Below are positions 54,205-63,112 of a DNA stretch of 64,000 nucleotides, piece by piece. This DNA comes from Sphingorhabdus sp. Lineage in GTDB: Bacteria > Pseudomonadota > Alphaproteobacteria > Sphingomonadales > Sphingomonadaceae. Both the position numbers and the translations under genes were made by a program. The notes beneath the pieces were generated by a model. The model saw only the letters and a list, made by a program, of their open reading frames with translations, searched no databases and was not told where the DNA came from. Positions within the stretch are counted from its first letter, which is position 1. Each line of letters begins with the position of its first letter. The stretch lies in the NCBI RefSeq assembly GCF_023910635.1, contig NZ_JAAVVZ010000014.1, positions 1-64,000 of the forward strand, written 5' to 3'.

Positions 54205-54837
54205 TCAAAGACCTGCTTCGACAGCAATTCTCACCGCGTCTGCGGCGTTTGAAGTTGCAAGCTTCTTAAACATCAACATGCGGTGCATTTGAACCGTTTT
54301 TTCACTGAGTGAAAGACGGTAGGCTATTTCCTTTGTGCGGAAACCACGCGCCATTTGCTGCAATATTTCGCGCTGGCGTGGTGAAAGGCGATCGACAATT
54401 TGTGCCGCTTTCTGCTGCCGCACGAGGCCAATGCTTTCTTCTTCCGGCAGAACCTCAATTTGCGATCCGACGAAAAGCTCCAGCTTTCCGTCTTCATCAA
54501 ATAATGGCGCAATAATTACCGCGTTGCGAAAGGGTGACCCGTCTTTGCGATAGTTGATAAGCTCAGCCAAAGCAGGGCGTTGTTCATAGACCGCCGAGCG
54601 CAATTTCTCGGTCTGACCATTTTCCGTGTCAGGACCACGCAAAAACCGGCAGTTTCGCCCAATCACTTCTGACTCAGTATATCCCGTAAGTGCGCAGAAC
54701 GCAGCGTTAACAGCAATCAGGGGATTGTCGGTTCGAGTGGGATCGCTGACGACTGTTGCAATCGGGCTAAAACGAATCGAATCCAAAACCGGATGGTTGC
54801 TGGCTTTATGTGCCTTCGAGAAAAGTTCAGATTTCAC
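54205..54837 (-). CDS. LOV-HTH (EL222-like) blue-light-responsive transcription factor
   Basis: This 210 aa protein has a LOV photosensor (GRNCRFLRG with adduct cysteine C63, N95, N105, Q126) and a C-terminal LuxR-type helix-turn-helix (about 148-205). The layout and many segments, such as VVSDPTRTDNPLIAVN, NYRKDGSPFRNAV and SLSEKTVQMHR, match Erythrobacter EL222. In that protein light forms a Cys-FMN adduct that frees the HTH for dimerisation and DNA binding. Its targets here are unknown. Confidence 0.92.
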   Translation of the reverse strand: MKSELFSKAHKASNHPVLDSIRFSPIATVVSDPTRTDNPLIAVNAAFCALTGYTESEVIGRNCRFLRGPDTENGQTEKLRSAVYEQRPALAELINYRKDGSPFRNAVIIAPLFDEDGKLELFVGSQIEVLPEEESIGLVRQQKAAQIVDRLSPRQREILQQMARGFRTKEIAYRLSLSEKTVQMHRMLMFKKLATSNAADAVRIAVEAGL

Positions 54838-54915
54838 TGGGCTTTAAGATGTCGCACAAATCGACAGTTGGCAACTGTTCCGGCGTTACATGCGCCAATA
54901 TATGCCGATTATATC

Positions 54916-56196
54916 TCATTCGGTTCCGACGCGTTCGACGTCCGCGCCGACCAACTGAAGCTTCTCCTCCAGCCGTTCATAGCCACGGTCAAGGTGATAG
55001 AGTCGGCTGACATGCGTCTCGCCCTCTGCGACCAATCCAGCGATCACAAGGCTCATCGACGCGCGCAGGTCGGTTGCCATGACAGGCGCGCCAGTAAGTT
55101 TTTTGACGCCATGGACAATTGCCGTGCGGCCCTTCGTCTCGATATGCGCGCCCATCCGATTGAGTTCGGGCACATGCATATAGCGGTTTTCAAATATGGT
55201 CTCGGTAAGCACGCTAGCGCCATCTGCCATGCAGAGCATTGCCATGAACTGCGCCTGCATATCGGTGGCAAAGCCGGGATAAGGCGCGGTGGAAATGGTA
55301 AGCGGCTTAAGCTTGCCGTCTGAAGCTACGCGAATACCGGTTCCGGTATCTTCGACCTTCACGCCCGCCTGACGCAATGCATCAAGCGTCGCGTCCATCT
55401 CGCTGGCCTTTGCGCCTACAAGCTCGACATCACCGCCAGTGATAGCGGCGGCACAGGCGTAGCTACCTGCCTCGATTCGGTCGCTCATCACGCGGTAAGT
55501 CGCGCCATGCAAGCGGTCCTTACCCTGAATGATGAGATCGGATGTGCCGATGCCTTCGATCTGAGCGCCCATGGCCACGAGCATATTACACAGATCAACA
55601 ATTTCCGGCTCCCGCGCGGCATTGTGCAATACGCACGTGCCTTTGGCCAGACTGGCCGCCATCAGGGCGTTTTCGGTCGCACCGACGGAAACGACGGGGA
55701 AGGTATATGTGCCGCCCGGAATGCCCTTTTTGGCAATGGCTTTGACATAGCCCGCAGCGACCTCGATCTCGACGCCAAAGGCCTCCAGCGCCTTTAGGTG
55801 AAGGTCAATCGGCCGGTTGCCGATCGCGCATCCGCCGGGCAGCGAAACGGTCGCTTCACCAGCGCGTGCCAGCATTGGGCCAAGTACCAGGATGGAGGCG
55901 CGCATTTTACGCACAAGGTCATAAGGCGCGACGTTGCTGGTAATCCGCGTAGCTTCCAAGGTCATAACGCGGCCGAAATCTTCGGGGCGCGACCCTGCAA
56001 CCGTTGTCGAAATGCCGAACTGGTTCATCAAATGCTGAAACCCGTCAATGTCGGCCAAGCGGGGTAAATTACGCAACGTCAGCGGTTCATCCGTCAACAG
56101 CGCGCAGGGGATCAGCGTCAATGCGCTGTTCTTCGCACCTGAAATCGGAATTTTGCCTTTGAGTGCGTTGCCGCCACGTACGATTATCTTATCCAT
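54916..56196 (-). CDS. murA: UDP-N-acetylglucosamine 1-carboxyvinyltransferase
   Basis: MurA transfers enolpyruvate to UDP-GlcNAc, the first step of peptidoglycan synthesis. The 426 aa protein has the active-site C123 ([14 protein letters not shown]), the fosfomycin target, plus KNSALTLIP and TDMQAQFMA. It lies beside the LOV-HTH gene on the same strand but with a gap of 78 bases. Confidence 0.96.
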   Translation of the reverse strand: MDKIIVRGGNALKGKIPISGAKNSALTLIPCALLTDEPLTLRNLPRLADIDGFQHLMNQFGISTTVAGSRPEDFGRVMTLEATRITSNVAPYDLVRKMRASILVLGPMLARAGEATVSLPGGCAIGNRPIDLHLKALEAFGVEIEVAAGYVKAIAKKGIPGGTYTFPVVSVGATENALMAASLAKGTCVLHNAAREPEIVDLCNMLVAMGAQIEGIGTSDLIIQGKDRLHGATYRVMSDRIEAGSYACAAAITGGDVELVGAKASEMDATLDALRQAGVKVEDTGTGIRVASDGKLKPLTISTAPYPGFATDMQAQFMAMLCMADGASVLTETIFENRYMHVPELNRMGAHIETKGRTAIVHGVKKLTGAPVMATDLRASMSLVIAGLVAEGETHVSRLYHLDRGYERLEEKLQLVGADVERVGTE

Positions 56197-56232
56197 CGCA
56201 GCGTATTTAGCGGGAATTGGATGCGGCGCAAC

Positions 56233-56835
56233 TTAGGATTTGGTGAGCGCCGCCTCAACCTGCCCAAGCCGTTCCTTTCCCCAGAACATCTCTTCACCCA
56301 CAAAGAAGGTCGGTACGCCAAATGCGCCCCGTTTTGCGGCGGCTTCGGTATTGGCTATCAACTCTGCCTTCACCTGTGGATCATCGGCCAATGCAAGCAA
56401 AGCAGCGCTGTCGAGGCTCGCCTTGTCCAAGACATCGCGCACAACATCCGGATCGCTTATGTCCGCCCCGTCATGCCACATCGCCGCCATGACCGCGTCG
56501 GCATAAGACGCGAGGCAAGCAAGGCGCTGGGCCGCAATTGCGCCGCGCATCACGTGAAGTGTGTTGAGGGGAAAACGTGGGTTCATCTTAAACGGTATCG
56601 CGTGCGCTTTTACGAAGCGGTCAAATTCGAGCATTTCGTATTTCTGTTTAGCGGGCGTTTCGGCATAGCGCATCATTGGCGCTTGGTTGTTTGTCAGCTT
56701 GAACAGGCCACCGAGCAGGATCGGTACATACACAACTTCCGCGCCAGTTCGGGCACACAGGTCCGGCAACATTTTGTGCGCCAAATAGCTATTCGGTCCG
56801 CCAAAATCGAAGAGAAATTCGAAAATTTTGGCCAT
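56233..56835 (-). CDS. 2-hydroxychromene-2-carboxylate isomerase family protein (DsbA/kappa-GST fold)
   Basis: This 200 aa protein has the DsbA-like fold with FLFDFGGPNSYLAHK in place of a CxxC, as in the glutathione-dependent HCCA isomerase and kappa-class GSTs, and GAFGVPTFFVGEEMFWGKERL at the end. The substrate is unknown. The start is directly after the SDR gene stop on the minus strand. Confidence 0.88.
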   Translation of the reverse strand: MAKIFEFLFDFGGPNSYLAHKMLPDLCARTGAEVVYVPILLGGLFKLTNNQAPMMRYAETPAKQKYEMLEFDRFVKAHAIPFKMNPRFPLNTLHVMRGAIAAQRLACLASYADAVMAAMWHDGADISDPDVVRDVLDKASLDSAALLALADDPQVKAELIANTEAAAKRGAFGVPTFFVGEEMFWGKERLGQVEAALTKS

Positions 56836-57564
56836 CTAAAAATGCTCCGTCCAGGGGCGCAAATCCATTTCATGCGTCCACGCGCTTCGGTGTTGCTTGT
56901 GCAAGGCAACATATTGCAGCGCAATTGCGTCGGGCGACAATATGCCATCTGCTGCCTTTGCCGCCTCGAAATCCGGGCGGATACCGCGGATGAAGGCCGT
57001 ATCGATGCCGCCGTCGATGATGACGTGCGCGACATGAATGTTTTGCGGCCCCAGCTCGCGCGCCATAGACTGCGCCAGCATCCGCAACGCGCCCTTTGCA
57101 CTGGCAAAGGCGGAGAAGCCTTTGCCGCCGCGCATACTTGCCGTTGCGCCTGTGAAGATGATGGTACCCGATTGGCGCGCGACCATTCGGCGCGCGGCCT
57201 CACGCCCCATAAGGAAGCCAGCGAATGCCGCCATTTCCCATACCTTGCGGTACACTTGCGCGGTCATATCGAGTATGGAAAAATTGACGTTCGCGCCGAT
57301 GTTAAAAACTGCGACCTCTATTGGCCCGACGTCGCGCTCAATCGCATCGACTATCGCCACGACTTCGTCTTCGATACGGGCGTCCGCAGGGTAAGCGCGG
57401 GCTTCATTTCCCTCAGCGCGAATCGATTGCACGAGCGCCTCCAACTGATCCGCATGGCGCGGGCGGCGATTGACGCAGGCCACATAACCTTCACGCGCAA
57501 AGGCCTTGGCGACGGCGCCGCCTGTGGCGTCACCTGCGCCCACGATCAGGGCTGCCTTACTCAA
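56836..57564 (-). CDS. SDR-family protein with Phe in place of the catalytic Tyr
   Basis: This 242 aa SDR has a modified cofactor loop ([12 protein letters not shown]) and the sequence F153-ASA-K157 where active members have YxxxK. It may be inactive as an oxidoreductase or use another residue. It starts at TTG 57564, overlapping clpS by TTGA, and abuts the isomerase gene, so clpS, this gene and the isomerase form an operon. Confidence 0.85.
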   Translation of the reverse strand: MSKAALIVGAGDATGGAVAKAFAREGYVACVNRRPRHADQLEALVQSIRAEGNEARAYPADARIEDEVVAIVDAIERDVGPIEVAVFNIGANVNFSILDMTAQVYRKVWEMAAFAGFLMGREAARRMVARQSGTIIFTGATASMRGGKGFSAFASAKGALRMLAQSMARELGPQNIHVAHVIIDGGIDTAFIRGIRPDFEAAKAADGILSPDAIALQYVALHKQHRSAWTHEMDLRPWTEHF

Positions 57565-57902
57565 TCTTTCTCAAGCGTGCATTGCAGCGGATGCTGATTC
57601 TTCTGCGCGAAGTCCATGACTTGCGTGACCTTGGTTTCGGCCACTTCATAGGTGAAAATGCCACAAACGCCGACGCCTTTTTGATGAACATGAATCATAA
57701 CCCGCGTAGCCTGATCCGTATCCATTTGAAAAAACGCCTTGAGGACATGCACGACAAATTCCATCGGCGTGTAATCGTCGTTCAGCAGTAGCACCTTATA
57801 CAGGCTTGGCTTTTGGGTTTTCGGGCGCGTGCGCGTGGCGAGGCCGACCCCGGGTCTGCCGCCATTTTTATCGTCATCATCTTGCGCCATGAAAATCTGC
57901 AT
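57561..57902 (-). CDS. clpS: ClpS, adaptor of the ClpAP protease
   Basis: ClpS hands N-degron substrates to ClpA. The protein is about 113 aa with the core [24 protein letters not shown] and [17 protein letters not shown]. The ATG at 57902 ([11 protein letters not shown]) is chosen; 57890 is also possible. The larger open frame upstream extends across the phaP terminator and is not coding. clpA is not adjacent. Confidence 0.93.
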   Translation of the reverse strand: MQIFMAQDDDDKNGGRPGVGLATRTRPKTQKPSLYKVLLLNDDYTPMEFVVHVLKAFFQMDTDQATRVMIHVHQKGVGVCGIFTYEVAETKVTQVMDFAQKNQHPLQCTLEKD

Positions 57903-57966
57903 GCGCCTAAAATAGGGTAGAGGAGGGGGACTCTGCAAGCCCCGTTCGTCATCTATTCTCTTGCAC

Positions 57967-58004
57967 CAAAAAGAAACCGCCCTTTCCTTAACGGAAAGGA
58001 CGGC
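57967..58004 (-). terminator. Rho-independent terminator after phaP
   Basis: On the minus strand, CCGTCCTTTCC-GTTAA-GGAAAGGGCGG is followed by TTTCTTTTT. It lies about 100 bases past the phaP stop. The remaining 57903-58107 sequence shows no gene. Confidence 0.8.
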
Positions 58005-58107
58005 TCCTTTGTGGAATTGCACCGGTTGATCGCGTCGTCCTGCCACCAAAAGGAGGAGAGAGAAAGTGGCAGGTGCATGACCCACCGGTGCAATATCGTT
58101 CGAAAGC

Positions 58108-58740
58108 TTATGCAGCTTTCTTGAAGAGTTCAGTCGTCGCCGCGATGCGGTTCGAGATTGGCTGAAACATTTCGCTGACCAGCTTGACCATCGCTTCAGT
58201 GTTCTTCGAACCTTGTGCAACGGCAGTGTCGAAACCCTTACGGGCCAGTTCACCCTGAAGCTTGACGAAATCCGTTGGGGACTTGACCGAAGTCAGTTCC
58301 TTCACAGCAACCTGGACTTCTTCGAAATTCTTCTTGGCGAATTCCATGTTGGTCTTGCCGATTTCCTGCGCGCCCTTGGCAACAATCTTGCCAGCTTCAA
58401 CGACGGCTTCAACATTTGCCTTGTTGAACTCAACGGCTTCAGCTGCAAACTTTTTGCCCTTTTCAGCGGCCTCGGTTGCCTTTTCACGGATGTCAGCGAA
58501 AAACTCAGTCGCCTTTTCAGCGGTTTTTTCTGCGGTGGCTTTAACAGTGTCAGTCATGTTGGATACTCCTTGAGCAAAGGGTGTTGTTTCAACAGACACG
58601 GCATGGGGAGCCGACGAAGCCACAGGTGTTTCAACCTTTGTCTTCGCAACGGTGCTCTGAGCAGTTTTCACAGCCACATCCTTTGGCGCTGCAACTTTTG
58701 CAGCCTTCACCGGGACATTAGTTTCTGTTTTACTCGTCAT
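58108..58740 (-). CDS. phaP: Phasin family protein
   Basis: Phasins coat PHA granules. The 210 aa protein has a Lys/Ala/Val-rich N-terminal third (about 1-65), then an amphipathic helix region ([43 protein letters not shown]) and ends [24 protein letters not shown], typical of the phasin_2 group. The ATG at 58740 (MTSKTETNV) is chosen. TGCA-type repeats lie in its promoter. Confidence 0.92.
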   Translation of the reverse strand: MTSKTETNVPVKAAKVAAPKDVAVKTAQSTVAKTKVETPVASSAPHAVSVETTPFAQGVSNMTDTVKATAEKTAEKATEFFADIREKATEAAEKGKKFAAEAVEFNKANVEAVVEAGKIVAKGAQEIGKTNMEFAKKNFEEVQVAVKELTSVKSPTDFVKLQGELARKGFDTAVAQGSKNTEAMVKLVSEMFQPISNRIAATTELFKKAA

Positions 58741-58763
58741 GTGTAAGCACCATTTCTGTTGTG

Positions 58764-58825
58764 TTGCACTGCACAATAAAGCAAATGCAAACTATGTCAA
58801 CAAAAAATGGTGCAGTGCACAATAA
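58764..58825 (-). promoter_or_regulatory. Paired TGCA-palindrome sites upstream of phaP
   Basis: TTGCACTGCACAATAA (58764-58779) and GGTGCAGTGCACAATAA (58809-58825) share TGCACAATAA 46 bases apart, each containing TGCA(C/G)TGCA. The PHA repressor PhaR of Paracoccus and Rhodobacter binds TGC/GCA-rich sites in phaP promoters, so these are candidate PhaR operators. Confidence 0.6.
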
Positions 58826-58840
58826 CTATCTTCGGGCGGC

Positions 58841-59980
58841 TTAATCCGCCAGTGTCAGCCGTTCAAAGCGATCATAATGGTGATCGGCGGAACCAAATTG
58901 GTTTTCGATCATCGTTGCCCGCTTAAAGAAATGGCCAATCGCCAGTTCTTGCGTGATGCCAATACCGCCATGCGTTTGAATGGCGTTCTGCCCGACAAAC
59001 TTTGCGGAACGCGACACCTTCGCCTTGCATGCCGATACTGCCGCCATACGTTCCGCGGCTGGCAGATCGAGCTTTAGCGTCGCCATCGTGGTCATGGACT
59101 TTGATTGCTCAACCTCCATGAACATGTCGACCATGCGATGCTGAAGCACTTGGAAGCGCGAGATCGGTTGGCCAAACTGGTTACGCTGACGCGCATATTC
59201 CAACGTGCCCTGATGCAGCTTGGCCGTCACACCGCAGGATTCTGCGCAAACTGCAACGGTTGCTTCATCAACGATGCGTTCAATAAGCGGAAGGCCGGCA
59301 CCTTCGTCACCCAATAACGCGTCCGCAGGGATTGCCGCGTTCTCGAAATAGATTTCGGATGCTTGGAACCCGTCAACCGTCGGGTAATCGCGGCGCACAA
59401 TGCCCTTTGCGTTGGCGTCAATCAGGAACAAGGACACGCCGTTGACATCGCTGGTCGCGCCGCCCGTGCGCGCGGTGACGAGCAAATGCGTTGCCCATGG
59501 CGCGGCGTATACGACGCTTTTGTGGCCGTTCAGCACATAGCCCGCGCCGTCCTTCTTTGCGGTCGTGCGGATATTGGCGAGGTTGTAGCGGCCCTGTGGT
59601 TCAGCATATGCAAAGGCGATGATGACATTGCCATTGATAATTTCTGGGATGACGGCATCCGCAACTGCGCCGCCGACTGCCTTCAACGCGCCGCCGCCTA
59701 GAACGACGGTCTGGAGATAAGGCTCGATCGCGATGACCTTGCCAAGCTCTTCCATGATCAAAGCGTTTTCGAGATGACCACCACCCAGGCCGCCCTGGTC
59801 TTCGCTGAACGAGGCGCCCAGCATGCCGAGGTCTTGCGCCAAAGCTTTCCAGATGCCGGGGTCACGCCCCGAGCTGCTGGCAATCATCTTGCTACGGCTA
59901 TCGAAATCATACGTGTCCGCCAAAAAACGGCTCAGGGTTTCGCGGATCATGTCCTGCGTTTCGGTGTAGCTGAAATCCAT
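58841..59980 (-). CDS. Acyl-CoA dehydrogenase (PimD/small-subunit-like)
   Basis: This 379 aa FAD-dependent acyl-CoA dehydrogenase has the N-terminal helical domain, FAYAEPQGRYN in the middle domain and QTHGGIGITQELAIGHFFKR at the C-terminus. Together with the 398 aa paralogue upstream it resembles heteromeric acyl-CoA dehydrogenase pairs (pimeloyl-CoA or steroid side-chain type). It ends 16 bases after the last TGCA site. Confidence 0.88.
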   Translation of the reverse strand: MDFSYTETQDMIRETLSRFLADTYDFDSRSKMIASSSGRDPGIWKALAQDLGMLGASFSEDQGGLGGGHLENALIMEELGKVIAIEPYLQTVVLGGGALKAVGGAVADAVIPEIINGNVIIAFAYAEPQGRYNLANIRTTAKKDGAGYVLNGHKSVVYAAPWATHLLVTARTGGATSDVNGVSLFLIDANAKGIVRRDYPTVDGFQASEIYFENAAIPADALLGDEGAGLPLIERIVDEATVAVCAESCGVTAKLHQGTLEYARQRNQFGQPISRFQVLQHRMVDMFMEVEQSKSMTTMATLKLDLPAAERMAAVSACKAKVSRSAKFVGQNAIQTHGGIGITQELAIGHFFKRATMIENQFGSADHHYDRFERLTLAD

Positions 59981-60001
59981 TATAGGCCTCTCTCAATTTT
60001 T

Positions 60002-60096
60002 TCGTCATTCCCGCGAAAGCGGGAATCCATGGCCTGACCATCATGTTTGGACAAAGGCTCAGACCATGGACCCCCGAGCGGGTCGGGGGTGACACA
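60002..60096. repeat. Two palindromic repeats between the acyl-CoA dehydrogenase genes
   Basis: CATTCCCGCGAAAGCGGGAATCC (60005-60027) and GACCCCCGAGCGGGTCGGGGGTGACACAG (about 60066-60096) correspond to the families at 93-121 and 33417-33440. They may lower read-through between the two genes. Confidence 0.75.
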
Positions 60097-60116
60097 GTTT
60101 TTGTTTCCAAGCGGGA

Positions 60117-61313
60117 TTAAATCCCCAACACCATCTTGGCGATGATGTTGCGCTGAATCTCATTCGATCCACCGTAAATCGTCGTCTTGCGGGTGTTGAA
60201 ATAGGTCGGTGCAGCGCGGTGTGCATAATCTGGACCGATCGGGTGTTCATTGTCGCCTTCGCCAAAGCCACGGAAATATGGCGCGCCATAATGGCCGACC
60301 GCTTCGAGAGCGAGTTCGGTAATGCGTTGCTGGATTTCCGAACCCTTGATTTTCAACAAGCTCGACTCAGGGCCGGGACCCTTGCCGGATGCTTCGCCGG
60401 CAAGGCTGCGCAATTCGGTGAATTCAAGCGCAGTGAGGTCAATTTCAAGTTCCGAAATCTTGCGCTTGAAGAATGGATTGGCAATCAACGGGCGGTCGCC
60501 GTCTTGTTCAGTGCGGGCTATCGCCTTGATCTTTTCAACGCCGCGCTTTGAACGGGCAACGGCAGCAATGCCGGTGCGTTCGTGCGCCAATAGGAACTTG
60601 GCACAGGTCCAGCCTTTATTTTCTTCATAAACGCGGTTTGCAACGGGTACGCGCACTTCTTCCAACCAGACTTCGTTGACTTCATGCTCGCCGCCCAGGG
60701 TGATGATTGGACGGACGGTGACGCCGGGAGACTTCATGTCAATTAACAAAAAGCTGATGCCTTCTTGTGCCTTGGCATCGGAATCGGTGCGGACAAGGAA
60801 GAAGCCCCAGTCGGCATGTTGCGCCATTGTGGTCCAAGTTTTCTGGCCATTCACGACATAATCGTCGCCGTCACGCACGGCCTTTGTCCGCAAAGATGCA
60901 AGGTCGGAACCAGCGCCGGGTTCGGAATATCCCTGACACCACCAATCATCGCCCGACAAAATACCGGGGAGGAACTTGGCTTTCTGCTCAGGCGTGCCAA
61001 ATGTGTAGATGACTGGGCCGACCATCGACAGGCCGAAGGGCATTGTGCCAACGCAGTCTGCTGCAGCGAGTTCCTCGGACCAGATGAAACGCTCGGTCGC
61101 GGTCCAACCAGTGCCGCCATATTCGACGGGCCAAGCCGGCGCGATCCAGCCCTTTTTGGCGAGAATGCGATGCCATGACAGGAAATCTTCCTTCGAAAGA
61201 TCATGCCCTTCGTCCTGCACCGAACGGAGATTCTCGGGGTAATTTTCGGCGATGAAACTACGCACTTCCTTCTGAAAGGCGATTTCTGCGGGGCTGAATT
61301 CGAGTTGCATCAC
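60117..61313 (-). CDS. Acyl-CoA dehydrogenase (PimC/large-subunit-like)
   Basis: This 398 aa protein has GYSEPGAGSDLASLRTKA, NGQKTWTT, and C-terminal YFNTRKTTIYGGSNEIQRNIIAKMVLGI. With the 379 aa gene downstream it is likely one half of a heteromeric enzyme. A perfect 18-bp palindrome lies 33 bases upstream of the start, suggesting regulation. Confidence 0.9.
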   Translation of the reverse strand: MMQLEFSPAEIAFQKEVRSFIAENYPENLRSVQDEGHDLSKEDFLSWHRILAKKGWIAPAWPVEYGGTGWTATERFIWSEELAAADCVGTMPFGLSMVGPVIYTFGTPEQKAKFLPGILSGDDWWCQGYSEPGAGSDLASLRTKAVRDGDDYVVNGQKTWTTMAQHADWGFFLVRTDSDAKAQEGISFLLIDMKSPGVTVRPIITLGGEHEVNEVWLEEVRVPVANRVYEENKGWTCAKFLLAHERTGIAAVARSKRGVEKIKAIARTEQDGDRPLIANPFFKRKISELEIDLTALEFTELRSLAGEASGKGPGPESSLLKIKGSEIQQRITELALEAVGHYGAPYFRGFGEGDNEHPIGPDYAHRAAPTYFNTRKTTIYGGSNEIQRNIIAKMVLGI

Positions 61314-61345
61314 GATTCTCCTAAAAAGCTAAATCTGAACTAGTC

Positions 61346-61363
61346 GACGTTTACGTAAACGTC
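61346..61363. promoter_or_regulatory. Perfect 18-bp palindrome upstream of the acyl-CoA dehydrogenase pair
   Basis: GACGTTTACGTAAACGTC is fully self-complementary, and two bases further out one side matches again. It lies between the dehydrogenase start (61313) and the phaC stop. It has the look of an operator for a TetR or MerR (LiuR-like) regulator of acyl-CoA breakdown; the regulator is not in the window. Confidence 0.75.
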
Positions 61364-61372
61364 AATTGAATC

Positions 61373-63025
61373 TCATCGCGCCTTCACATAGCTGCCCGGA
61401 GCCGATTCAAGCGCCTTCAGAGCGCCTTGGCCGGGTTGGCGTGGCCCGGTTGCCGGAACGCGTGCGTCGCCCTTGTCTGTTAGCCAGACGAGCCAATCGG
61501 GCCACCAGCTTCCCTTGGTCTCCGTGGCACCTTCAATGAATGCCTCAAGCGAGGTCGGCGCGGCCTCATTGGTCCAATATTGGTATTTTATTTGCGCAGG
61601 CGGATTAACCACACCCGCAATATGGCCGCTGCCCGCCAACACGAATTTGGTTGGGCCAGTGAAATGGTCCTGCAGTTTCCAGACGCTCTGGGCTGGCGCA
61701 ATATGATCCTCGCGGCCGGCCTGGATATATGTCGGCGTTTTCACACGGCGCAGGTCAATTGGGGTGCCGAGTGCTGACAAATCATTTGGCTTCACGAGCC
61801 GGTTATCGCGATAGAGGTCGACGAGATAGTTGCGGTGCCACTTGGCCGGCAGGTTGGTGACGTCACCATTCCAATGCAGCAAATCGAACGCAGGATAGTC
61901 TTCACCCAGCAGATAATTTTTGACGACGGTGGACCATATCAAATCCTTGCCGCGCAGCATGTTGAAGGTCAGCGCAAGGAAACGGCCATCCAAATAACCC
62001 TGCGGTGCACTTAGCGCCTCCATCATCGCAATCTGTTGATCGTCAATAAAATGCAGCAGTTCGCCACCTGTGCTGAAATCTACCTGCGCGGTGAAAAATG
62101 TCGCGCTGCGCACCTTGTCGGCGGCGTCGGTTGCCGCGAGGATCGCAAGCGTTGCCGCCAAGGTCGTGCCTGCTACGCAATAGCCAATCGTATGGACATC
62201 TGGCACATCAAGGGCGCTGCGCACGGTATCAATCGCGTCGATCTGCGCCGCGATATAATCGTCCCAGATGACGTCCTTCATCGAAGCGTCTGCCGATTTC
62301 CAAGATACGACAAAAACCGTGATGCCTTGGTCCACGCAGTATTTGATGAAGCTTTTTTCCGTCGTCAGATCGAGAATATAAAAGCGGTTGATCCACGGCG
62401 GAAAAATGATGAGCGGCGTTTCCAGCACATTTTCGGTTGTCGGGTCATATTGGATGAGCTGGTACAAAGGCGTTTGGTGCACAACCTTGCCAGGCGTTGC
62501 CGCGATGTTTTCGCCAAGGGTAAACGCGCTTGAATCGGTATGGGTCAACTGCCCGCGCTGCATGTCCTGCATCAGGTGCTGCATACCGGACATCAGGCTC
62601 GCGCCCTTGGACTCCAAGGCGCGTTCCAATGCAACCGGATTGGTAAAGGGCGAATTTGCCGGGCTCATGGCCTCAATGATGCTGCGCAGGGCAAAGCCCA
62701 TTTTTGCTTTATCATGTTCGGGCAAGCCATCCAATTGGTCGGCTGCGGCCAACATATGTTCGGACATGACCTGATAGCTTTGCCGGACCAAGTCGAATAC
62801 CGGATGTTCCCATTGCGGCGCGGCAAAACGGCGGTCGGTCGTATCGACCTTGTCCCGGCCAGCTTTGGCCAGCGGTTCCAATACCGTTCCCCAGGCATCC
62901 AACGCCGCGCGATAGGCCTTTAACGGGTCGGTCGTGGCTTTGGCGTTTTGCTCAAACAACTTCATGAACTGTGTGGGGTCCATAAAGGGCGGGATTTCGG
63001 ATGAGTCGGCCATATTGACAGGCAT
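61373..63025 (-). CDS. phaC: Class I poly(3-hydroxyalkanoate) synthase
   Basis: PhaC polymerises 3-hydroxyacyl-CoA. The protein of about 550 aa has the lipase-like box GYCVAG with catalytic Cys near 283, IIFPPWINRFYILDL, and late D and H residues (AGREDHIAP, AGSGHIAG). Start ATG 63025 or 63013 (MADSSE) is uncertain, as neither has a strong ribosome-binding site; the open frame runs much further upstream but that part overlaps the helicase gene on the other strand. Confidence 0.94.
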   Translation of the reverse strand: MPVNMADSSEIPPFMDPTQFMKLFEQNAKATTDPLKAYRAALDAWGTVLEPLAKAGRDKVDTTDRRFAAPQWEHPVFDLVRQSYQVMSEHMLAAADQLDGLPEHDKAKMGFALRSIIEAMSPANSPFTNPVALERALESKGASLMSGMQHLMQDMQRGQLTHTDSSAFTLGENIAATPGKVVHQTPLYQLIQYDPTTENVLETPLIIFPPWINRFYILDLTTEKSFIKYCVDQGITVFVVSWKSADASMKDVIWDDYIAAQIDAIDTVRSALDVPDVHTIGYCVAGTTLAATLAILAATDAADKVRSATFFTAQVDFSTGGELLHFIDDQQIAMMEALSAPQGYLDGRFLALTFNMLRGKDLIWSTVVKNYLLGEDYPAFDLLHWNGDVTNLPAKWHRNYLVDLYRDNRLVKPNDLSALGTPIDLRRVKTPTYIQAGREDHIAPAQSVWKLQDHFTGPTKFVLAGSGHIAGVVNPPAQIKYQYWTNEAAPTSLEAFIEGATETKGSWWPDWLVWLTDKGDARVPATGPRQPGQGALKALESAPGSYVKAR

Positions 63026-63112
63026 ATCAAAGCAAATGAAATTGTCGAAGATTGTTTTGTTGTGCGGCGCAGCATGGACATTACGTAAAAAAGAGCGCAA
63101 AGGCGCGCTATA

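Noticed and set aside
56221-57597. Plus-strand open frame of 458 codons
   Set aside because: It is antisense to the DsbA-fold isomerase and SDR genes, both clear families on the minus strand; its sequence is compositionally Arg/His-rich and unlike any known family.
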